Positions 57,886 through 64,000 of a DNA stretch of 64,000 nt are shown in pieces. Source of the DNA: Streptomyces sp. NRRL B-24484 (GTDB lineage Bacteria > Actinomycetota > Actinomycetes > Streptomycetales > Streptomycetaceae); contig NZ_JOAI01000037.1 of NCBI RefSeq assembly GCF_000717715.1, forward strand, positions 62,001-126,000, given 5' to 3'. Position numbers and translations under genes: made by a program. The notes under the pieces were generated by a model. The model was given only the letters and a program-made list of their open reading frames with translations, ran no database searches and was not told the DNA's origin. Every line of letters begins with the position of its first letter. Position 1 is the stretch's first letter.

Positions 57886-59628
57886 ATGCCGTTGTCTGAC
57901 CCAGCCGCCGATCCGCCGTCGGACGCCGAACGCACCCGCCGGCCCGCCGTACGCCCACTGACCACCCGCGAGAGCGAGGCGCTGATCGCCTACGCGCGTC
58001 GGCTGTGCCGTGACGCACGGGCCGCCCGGGAACTCACTGAGGAGGTGTTCGCCGCGGACCTCCGCGGGACGGACCCGGAGCACGCCCGGCAGCCGGCCCT
58101 GCTGGCCGCCGCCCGGCGCACCGCCGCCACGTGGGCGGACAGCGGGCGTGCCGACCTGCTGTCACCCGCGTTCGCCGCCTGGCTCCGCACCCTTCCCCGC
58201 CCGAACGCCTCGGCCCAGTGCGCGCAGGCCGCCGTCGTCGCGGCCGAGGAGGACTCGGCCCTCCTCCAGGTCTTCCGGAAGCTGCCCGACGCCCTGCGGG
58301 CCGCCGTGTGGCAGGCCCTCGACGACGCGCCCGAGCCGGCTCCCCCGTCCCCTGCCACCGACGACGCCGCGGACGCCAATGCCGATGCCTCTGCTGCGGG
58401 ACTGCCCGACCCGGAGGTCGTGGCGCGGTTCTACGGCGCCTACCTGCAGTACTACGTGGTGCACGCGCCCCGCCGGAGCTGCCGTCAGCTGGTCGCCAGG
58501 CTCGGCGACACCGTCCGCCGCGGCGACACCGACGAGGCCCTCGACCGCCACCTCGCCCGGTGCGGCGACTGCACCCGCGCCCGCGCGGACCTCGCCGCCG
58601 TCCACACCTGGCAGCGCCCCGCGCTCCGCGCAGGACTCCTGCTGTGGACGGGCGAGGAGCGGACGGGTGACCGGCGCACGGGCGAGGAAGCGCCGGAGGC
58701 GGCGGACACCGTGGTCCTGCCGGCCCTTCCCGCAGGCCTGTTCGCCTCGCTTCCGCAGGAGGGAACGCCGCCCCCCGCCCCGGTCCCCGTCCCAGTCGCG
58801 ACCCCCGTCCCGGTCCCGGTGCCGGTCGCGAGCGCGGTGGCGCTCCCGTCGTCCACCGGGCCGTCCGACCCGGACGCGGCCGGTGCCGGGCCGCAGCGCC
58901 ACTCCGACCGGACGGTCGTCTTCGCCCTCCTGGCGCTCGGCCTCGGCATCCTGACCGTGGCCGCCGCCACCATCGCCCCCGACCGCGCCGCACCCACCGC
59001 GGCCGCCCCGCCGGCCTCCCCGTCCCGCGCCGCCTCCCGGGCCGCCGTCCCGCCGAAGTCCTCCCCGACCGCCCCCGCGCCGTGGACACCCGTCTCCCCC
59101 GCGCCGGACGGGGGCTCCCCCGCGCCCGTCCCACCGACGGCAGCTGACACCCCGTCGCCCTCGCCCACCTCCCGGATCCCCGCCTTCCGCCTCGTCAACG
59201 TGCGCAGCGGACTGTGCGTCCTGCCCGACGACCCCGGTGGCCGGGACGGCGGCGGCGTGCACCTCGGCACCTGCGACGGCAGTGCGGCGCAGCGCTGGCA
59301 GTTCCTGCAGAACAGCAGCGGGCTGCTGCAGGTCCGCAACGCGGCCGGCGGCCAGTGCCTGGACGGCACCACGGCGGGCGGCAACGTGGTCGCCGTCGTC
59401 CTGCAGGAGTGCCGTGCCGACCGCCGGGAGCAGCTGTGGAAGGCCGTCGCGAGCAGCCGACCCGCCGCCTTCCGCCTGCACTTCGTCCCGTGCGTCACCA
59501 AGAGCGACTACACCGACCACCTGCTCGGTCCCGGTGGCATCTGGCCCGGCCCGGCCAGGGCCGGTTCACCGGTCGTCCACCAGCCCAACTACTACGACAA
59601 GGACGACTTCCTCTTCACCACCGTCTGA
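57886..59628 (+). CDS. Sigma-like/zinc-motif/TM/RICIN fusion protein lacking a clear sigma4 helix-turn-helix
   Basis: 580 residues from an ATG at 57886. A sigma2-like part (about 28-100: SEALIAYARRLCRDARAARE, TEEVFAADLRG), the start of sigma4 (SALLQVFRKLPDALRAAVWQ, 125-144), but an acidic Pro/Asp/Ala spacer (148-172) replaces the DNA-recognition helices. Then ALDRHLARCGDCTRARADL with His222, Cys226 and Cys229 (HxxxCxxC). A conserved AGLLLWTGEE segment is shared with the 57533 protein. Next come a Pro-Val linker (296-315), a transmembrane helix 344-363, and a RICIN trefoil from about 450 (FRLVNVRSGLCVLPDDPG, AAQRWQFL). Probably a signalling paralogue that no longer binds DNA. Confidence 0.82.
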   Translation: MPLSDPAADPPSDAERTRRPAVRPLTTRESEALIAYARRLCRDARAARELTEEVFAADLRGTDPEHARQPALLAAARRTAATWADSGRADLLSPAFAAWLRTLPRPNASAQCAQAAVVAAEEDSALLQVFRKLPDALRAAVWQALDDAPEPAPPSPATDDAADANADASAAGLPDPEVVARFYGAYLQYYVVHAPRRSCRQLVARLGDTVRRGDTDEALDRHLARCGDCTRARADLAAVHTWQRPALRAGLLLWTGEERTGDRRTGEEAPEAADTVVLPALPAGLFASLPQEGTPPPAPVPVPVATPVPVPVPVASAVALPSSTGPSDPDAAGAGPQRHSDRTVVFALLALGLGILTVAAATIAPDRAAPTAAAPPASPSRAASRAAVPPKSSPTAPAPWTPVSPAPDGGSPAPVPPTAADTPSPSPTSRIPAFRLVNVRSGLCVLPDDPGGRDGGGVHLGTCDGSAAQRWQFLQNSSGLLQVRNAAGGQCLDGTTAGGNVVAVVLQECRADRREQLWKAVASSRPAAFRLHFVPCVTKSDYTDHLLGPGGIWPGPARAGSPVVHQPNYYDKDDFLFTTV

Positions 59629-60296
59629 CCTGCGCCGGCCCGGTCCGCGTTCCGGCCGTCGCCCTCGGCGCGCGGCAGGGAGGTGCTCAGCTCCGGGCAC
59701 CTCCCGGACCTGTGCCGACCGAGAGGTGGTACAGCGCCGCCGGCCTGGGCAGGTGACACCTGGGGCGACCACTGCGCCGGCCCGCTCAGCCGGTCGATGG
59801 GCAAGGGGCCCCGCGGCTCGGGGTGCCAGATCAGGTCGACCAGGTCCTGGGGAGGGTCTCCTCCGTCGGCCATCGCCCGGACGTACGCCTTCGCCCGGCC
59901 GATGCCGAGGGCGGGAGCATGCTTGCGCAGGTGGCGAACGGCTGCCATGGGACCGTCGGTTCGCAGGACGGCGCGGACGGCCGGAGCCACCGGGTCGGGC
60001 AGGTCCGCGGGCCGGACGCCCTTGAACCGCCAGAGGAAGTGCTTCTCCCAGCCGTCCGCGGCTGTGAGGACCGGAATGTGATAGATGCTCCCGTCCTCCT
60101 TGTCCACCAGGTACGGGCCGCCTCCGACGAGCATCGCGTGCGGATCGCGCGTCCGGATGTACTCCACCGCGTTCCAGCCGACCAGCCACCCCAGGGCATG
60201 GTCGCGCACGCTGTCGACGGCGACCTCCGCTTCTCCCCGCCAGTTCTGTGCGAGGAGGTCCTCCACCAGCTCGGCGGCCCTCTCCTGGGTGATCAC
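59592..60296 (-). CDS. YrhB-like domain protein
   Basis: 234 residues from a GTG at 60296. Residues 1-80 fit the YrhB/Imm35-like fold: TQERAAELVEDLLAQNWRGE, ALGWLVGWNAVEYIRTRDPH, AMLVGGGPYLVDKEDGSIYH. Then DLPDPVAPAVRAVLRTDGPM and ALGIGRAKAYVRAMADGGDP, resembling a ribosomal L7/L12 C-terminal-like helical part, and a tail. The last 37 bp overlap the RICIN gene end on the other strand. YrhB relatives are often immunity proteins; no toxin is visible nearby. Confidence 0.65.
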   Translation of the reverse strand: MITQERAAELVEDLLAQNWRGEAEVAVDSVRDHALGWLVGWNAVEYIRTRDPHAMLVGGGPYLVDKEDGSIYHIPVLTAADGWEKHFLWRFKGVRPADLPDPVAPAVRAVLRTDGPMAAVRHLRKHAPALGIGRAKAYVRAMADGGDPPQDLVDLIWHPEPRGPLPIDRLSGPAQWSPQVSPAQAGGAVPPLGRHRSGRCPELSTSLPRAEGDGRNADRAGAGQTVVKRKSSLS

Positions 60297-60870
60297 CGCA
60301 CCATCATTCACCAGGGCACAACCGGGTTTCCGGCATCCCGGCCCTCGTGCGGCGGGGAGCTCGGTGCTCGGTCCCACGTGGAAGTGGGAGGTGCAGATCG
60401 ACGATGCCCCGGTCACGCCGCGCGGCCCCGGGGCGGGTGCGGTGGTGGGGCAGGCTCGGTGGTGGGGCGGCAGGCGCCGGCCGGGCTGCTGGGGGCACCC
60501 GGCCGGCGCGGCAGCCACGGGGGCCGGGGGATCCGGCGGCGCCGACCAGGGTCGCCGCCGGACCGTCCCGTCCCTCGTTGGGCTGTTGCTGGGAGAGAGG
60601 GCGAAACGGGCCGATCGACCCGCGGGTTTGCCCATTCTTTACCATCGGGGATCCGGAACGGCGGAGTCCGCCCCTCGCGGCCGAGGACGCCCCCGGGGGA
60701 ATCGCACCGGCGATCCGACCCATCCGGGGGGACCCGGCCGCCGAACCAGGGGTACGAGCGTGTGACGGGCATCGGACACCGTGCCTCCGGCACTCCGGAC
60801 CCGCTTCGCGAGCACGCCGGGGCCGGGGCCCGTCACGCGCACTCTCCTCAACCTCCCGGGGAGGTACCCG
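60297..60870. other. Long intergenic region, no gene seen
   Basis: 574 bp between divergent genes. GC-rich with a slightly AT-richer patch around 60623-60650. Only the last 30 bp (AGGAGG-type SD of the 60871 gene) have an assignable role. Confidence 0.5.
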
Positions 60871-61506
60871 ATGAGGAAGGTCCTGATCCCCACCGCGATC
60901 GCCGCGCTGATCGTGCCGCTCGGCGCGGCGGTCGCCACCGCCGACAGCGGCACCGGACACCACGGCGCCGACCGGCGGAACACGTTCACCATGGCGCTGC
61001 TGCTGCCGGTGGCCAACAACCGGGTGCACGGCATCGGCAACGCCACCGTGAACCTGCACGGCACCGAAGCCAGGATCACCGTCCACGTCCGCGGCCTGCT
61101 GAACCACGCCCCGCACGCCATGCACATCCACGTCAAGGGCTCGGGCGAGTGCCCGACCGCCGCGGACTCCACCCTGCACAACGGCCGCCTCGCGACCTCG
61201 ACCGCCGACGGCCTGCCCGCCTACGGTCCGATCGGCACGTCGCTGACCACCAGCGGCGACACGAGCCCCGCCAGTGCGCTGGCCGTCGACCGGTTCCCCT
61301 CCACCGGCACCTTCACCTACTCGCGCACGATCCACGTCACCGCCGACGTCGCCCAACAGGTCCGCCGCGACAACGCCGTGGTGGTCGTCCACGGCATCGA
61401 CTACAACAAGAACGGCCGGTACGACGACGTCCTGGGCGCCAGTGAGCTCAACCCCGCCCTGCCCCAGGAAGCCACCGCCCCCGCGCTCTGCGGCCCCCTG
61501 CACTGA
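60871..61506 (+). CDS. Secreted histidine-rich CHRD/SOD-like protein
   Basis: 211 residues from an ATG at 60871 with a GGGGAGG SD. Signal peptide 1-26 (ending ATADSGTG). The mature protein is beta-rich: MALLLPVANNRVHGIGNATV, LHGTEARITVHVRGLLNHAP, HAMHIHVKGSGECPTAADST, VVVVHGIDYNKNGRYDDVLG. The HxMHIHxxGxC segment with further His residues recalls CHRD and Cu/Zn superoxide dismutase folds and may bind metal; the SOD active-site set is not complete. Extracellular. Followed at once by a hairpin. Confidence 0.8.
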   Translation: MRKVLIPTAIAALIVPLGAAVATADSGTGHHGADRRNTFTMALLLPVANNRVHGIGNATVNLHGTEARITVHVRGLLNHAPHAMHIHVKGSGECPTAADSTLHNGRLATSTADGLPAYGPIGTSLTTSGDTSPASALAVDRFPSTGTFTYSRTIHVTADVAQQVRRDNAVVVVHGIDYNKNGRYDDVLGASELNPALPQEATAPALCGPLH

Positions 61507-61517
61507 GCCGCCCCGCC

Positions 61518-61544
61518 GCCGCGGCCGGTCCGCCCGGCCGCGGC
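61518..61544 (+). terminator. Perfect 11-bp hairpin terminator
   Basis: GCCGCGGCCGG/CCGGCCGCGGC (61518-61528, 61534-61544), TCCGC loop, 11 nt after the 61506 stop. Confidence 0.85.
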
Positions 61545-61796
61545 TCACGGGCTGTCGACGCCGCCCGCGCGGACCTTCGCCTCGATCAGGGCAGTCAGGC
61601 GGGTCAAGCCCGGGCGGTCGTCCTCTCCGTGACGGGAGAGCAGTTCGTAGCGGACGTCACCGCCGGAGCGCTGCCGGCGGCCCTGGAGGACGGGCAGGAG
61701 GGAGGGGTCGGCGAGGAAGTGCTGCCCCCCGGTGAGTCCCTCGGTGCGGGGGTCGCCGGCCGCACGGTTCCCGGCGCTGCGGGAGACCAGCGACAT
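61545..61796 (-). CDS. Hypothetical protein, possibly a fragment
   Basis: 83 residues from an ATG at 61796. Contains RTEGLTGGQHFLADPSLLPV, QRSGGDVRYELLSRHGEDD and TRLTALIEAKVRAGG. It looks like the C-terminal part of a larger protein; no start with a convincing SD is seen. Unrecognised. Confidence 0.4.
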   Translation of the reverse strand: MSLVSRSAGNRAAGDPRTEGLTGGQHFLADPSLLPVLQGRRQRSGGDVRYELLSRHGEDDRPGLTRLTALIEAKVRAGGVDSP

Positions 61797-62006
61797 GCGC
61801 GAGTGCCCTCGGTTCTCATACCCGACCCGCGACCACCGGCGAGCCGCGCGGGTGGGACTTCCGGTGGGACGCCGCGTTCGCGGTCGAGTTCGCCATGTGC
61901 TCCAGCCCGGGGCCTGACCCGGGGTCAAGGTCAACCCGCCGGTTCCGCGACCGGGTTCCGTGGCAGACGGCTGCGCCGGCGGCCCGCGGCGTGCTTACGT
62001 GGCTCC

Positions 62007-63572
62007 ATGACGCACCCGGACACGGTCGAGGAAGTCGGGAGCCGGTTTCGGCTGGAACGGAAGCTGGGCGCAGGTGGCCAGGGGGAGGCCTGGCTGGCGT
62101 ACGACGAGCGCCTGCGCCGCCGCGTGGTACTCAAACGGCTCGTGGTCACCGCGGGACCGTCGGCCGAGGCGGGCGCGGTGCAGCTGGCGCGGGCGGAACG
62201 GGAGGCACGGGCGGCCGGGAACCTCCGCCATCCCGGCATCGTCACGGTGTTCGACCAGTTCGCGGACCACCGGGGCGTGCCGTGGATGGTGATGGAGTAC
62301 GTGGAGGGGCGTTCCCTCCGGGACGCCGTCGCGTCGGGACCGCTCGCGGTCGTCGAGGCGGCCCGGATCGGGGCGCAGGTCGCGTCCGCCCTGGCCGCCG
62401 CGCACGCGGCGGGCGTGGTCCACCGGGACGTCAAGCCGGCCAACATCCTGCTGGCCGGCGACCGGGCGGTGGTCGCGGACTTCGGGATCGCCTCGGTGCC
62501 GGACGAGGTCACGATCACGGCGACGCACATGCCGCCCGGGACACCGCAGTTCATGGCCCCGGAGCAGGTCGGGAACGGGGCGTCGTCCCCGGCGTCCGAC
62601 ATGTGGTCGCTCGGGGTGACGCTGTACTGCGCGGTGGAGGGGCGGTTCCCGTTCCCCGGGGAATCCGTCCTGCAGGTGCTCCTGGCGGTCGGCCGCGGCG
62701 TCCCGGAGCCGATGACCAGGGCCGGCGCTCTGGCACAGCTGATCGGTCAACTCCTGCGGACTGCACCGGAGGAGCGTCCTGCCGCCGCCGTCGCGGCGGC
62801 CTCCTTGCGCGAGGTCGCGCAGGCCGCTGACGTCTCGCAGGCCACTGACGTCTCGCAGGCCGTGGAGGTCTCGCAGGCCGTGGGGGCGGTAGCGGCTGCG
62901 GAGGCGACCGGACCGGGTCCGGACGACATCGACGAACTGCTCCGCCGGGCGACCCGCGAGCGCGACCGCGGCGATGTGCCGCGGGCCGAGGACACCTACT
63001 GGTCGGCGCTCGACCTGGCGATCCGGCTGCACGCCCGGCTGCAGGAGGGCTGGGCCTGGGACGGACTCGGGTCCTGCCGCTGGCGCGCCGACGACCCGGA
63101 CATGGCCCTGCGGTTCTACCAGCGCGCAGCGTGCATCGCCGAGGAGACCCGCGACCCGCTGATGCGGGCCTGGAGTCTGCACAACTTCGGCACCCACCGC
63201 CGTAAGAAGGGCGAGCCTGAGGCGGCCCGGGGCTACTTCGAGCAGGCCCTGGCGGTGGCGGAGGACGAGCGCTGCACGGCGCCCGCGGGCTGGACGCACC
63301 ACCAGCTGGCCGAGCTGGCGGCCGAGGACGGGGATCCCCTCCGGGAGAAGGAGCACTACGCCGCGGCCGTGCACGTCGCACGGGGCACCCGCGAGGAGGA
63401 ACTGGCCGGGTGGAGTCTGTACAACCTGGCCAGGTGCGAGGAGCGCGCGGGGGACCTCCCGGCGGCACGCGAGCACTACGCGGGCGTTCTGGAGGTAGGC
63501 GCCCGCATCCCGAACCGGTGGATGGTCGAGCACGCCGAGGAGGCTCTCGGGCGTACGGCCGGTCCCGGCTGA
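62007..63572 (+). CDS. Ser/Thr protein kinase with C-terminal TPRs
   Basis: 521 residues from an ATG at 62007. Complete Hanks kinase 10-265: KLGAGGQGEAWLAYDERLRR (glycine loop), VVLKRLV (catalytic Lys), VHRDVKPANILLAG, VVADFGIASV, GTPQFMAPEQ and SDMWSLGVTLY. A linker with three near-repeats of ADVSQ/VEVSQA (62827-62882) precedes TPR-like helices (about 310-510: RDRGDVPRAEDTYWSALDLA, LHNFGTHRRKKGEPEAARGY, LYNLARCEERAGDLPAAREH). No transmembrane helix, so it is cytosolic, unlike PknB. Substrates unknown. Confidence 0.93.
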   Translation: MTHPDTVEEVGSRFRLERKLGAGGQGEAWLAYDERLRRRVVLKRLVVTAGPSAEAGAVQLARAEREARAAGNLRHPGIVTVFDQFADHRGVPWMVMEYVEGRSLRDAVASGPLAVVEAARIGAQVASALAAAHAAGVVHRDVKPANILLAGDRAVVADFGIASVPDEVTITATHMPPGTPQFMAPEQVGNGASSPASDMWSLGVTLYCAVEGRFPFPGESVLQVLLAVGRGVPEPMTRAGALAQLIGQLLRTAPEERPAAAVAAASLREVAQAADVSQATDVSQAVEVSQAVGAVAAAEATGPGPDDIDELLRRATRERDRGDVPRAEDTYWSALDLAIRLHARLQEGWAWDGLGSCRWRADDPDMALRFYQRAACIAEETRDPLMRAWSLHNFGTHRRKKGEPEAARGYFEQALAVAEDERCTAPAGWTHHQLAELAAEDGDPLREKEHYAAAVHVARGTREEELAGWSLYNLARCEERAGDLPAAREHYAGVLEVGARIPNRWMVEHAEEALGRTAGPG

Positions 63573-64000
63573 GGCGAGCCGCTCGCGCGGCGGTGCCGCG
63601 GTCCACGCCGGCCGCGGCGTCGACGAGGGGCATCACGGCGGTCGACGCCCGGGAATCGCCGGCGCACGATCGGCCGGGCCCGGTGGACACGACACGGCCC
63701 GGCCACCAGGGGGGAGGGCGGCCGGGCCGGGTACGGGGGACGGGGCGGGAACCGCCTCGTCGGAACGACCATACGGCCGACCGCGGCCGGGACGCGCGAG
63801 GCGCGCCCGTGTTCTCCGCAGCCGGATTCCCGGCGGCACACGGGAGTGCGCGAGGCCGCGCGACACGTCGGCACACCGGCGGCCGGCCGTGCGGTGCGGT
63901 GCGGTGCGGTGCGGCGCACGGGTGGCGCCGAGGGGCCGGGCGGGTGATGTTCCCGGGGTGTCGGCCGGGACCCGGCCGCGGTGTGTGCGATCGCTGGAAG
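63573..64000. other. Region after the kinase gene, no gene seen
   Basis: 428 bp to the window edge. Contains an inverted repeat GGCCCGGCC/GGCCGGGCC (63696-63704, 63720-63728), a possible terminator, and a five-base tandem repeat (GCGGT)4 at 63891-63910. No ORF with an SD was found. Confidence 0.55.

Noticed and set aside
63891..63910. (GCGGT)4 tandem repeat as a CRISPR or origin repeat
   Set aside because: The unit is five bases with no spacers; a simple microsatellite.
1..64000. tRNA, rRNA, CRISPR arrays, transposases and integrases
   Set aside because: Scanned by eye for conserved tRNA arms, repeat-spacer patterns and DDE/tyrosine/serine recombinase motifs; none found. A tRNAscan or ISfinder search could still reveal small remnants.

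Overview
The window is very GC-rich chromosomal DNA with strong Shine-Dalgarno (SD) sites, frequent GTG starts, long hairpins without U-tracts as terminators, and many proteins of Streptomyces/Kitasatospora type (DUF3618/phage-holin pair, PRC-barrel stress proteins, DUF6131, DUF6529, DUF3040, HxlR regulator, RICIN lectins). I read it as a Streptomycetaceae chromosome, probably an accessory-rich region. No rRNA, tRNA, CRISPR array, complete insertion sequence or replication origin is visible.

Layout. 0-11 kb: envelope-stress pair, prolyl aminopeptidase, a CrcB fluoride channel with a DUF190 remnant, a GH43 glycosidase with a well-formed promoter/operator, secreted proteins, and a PiT phosphate transporter operon. 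11-18.5 kb: nucleotidyltransferase- and phosphotransferase-like enzymes, a solitary gas-vesicle protein, small PRC-barrel and hydrophobic proteins, and a divergent NmrA-like reductase/HxlR regulator pair. 18.6-25.1 kb: MFS exporter, nitroreductase, flavohemoglobin, small stress membrane protein, and a truncated cold-shock gene that keeps a structured leader. 25.3-38.2 kb: esterases, a frameshifted flippase, several gene remnants, a large secreted BNR-repeat protein, and membrane and lipoprotein genes.

38.2-48.7 kb is the most notable part. A Ser/Thr kinase-like protein with a C-terminal propeller-like region is divergent from a five-gene operon. The operon encodes a giant membrane-anchored TPR protein, a degenerate J-domain protein, a GrpE-like exchange factor, an Hsp70 with four identically spaced zinc ribbons between its ATPase and substrate domains, and a small zinc-ribbon protein with the same spacing. 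Together these look like a self-contained, kinase-linked Hsp70 machine distinct from housekeeping DnaK-DnaJ-GrpE.

48.7-64 kb: SDR dehydrogenase, YihY/BrkB membrane protein, a TPR protein, and an orphan chitin-binding domain from a broken chitinase with its own promoter. Next comes a divergent pair of unusual fusions (ECF-sigma-like region, zinc-binding HxxxCxxC motif, membrane helix, RICIN lectin), one apparently without its sigma4 DNA-binding helix. The window ends with a YrhB-like protein, a secreted histidine-rich protein and a cytosolic kinase-TPR protein.

The window also holds an unusual number of remnants: a TPR gene, an inverted alpha/beta hydrolase, a DUF402/ATPase junction, a SUKH tail, a chitinase head and a cold-shock head. 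Several small frameshifts could also be sequence errors. Repeated local deletion and inversion seem likely. All family names come from recognising motifs by eye; no database search was run.
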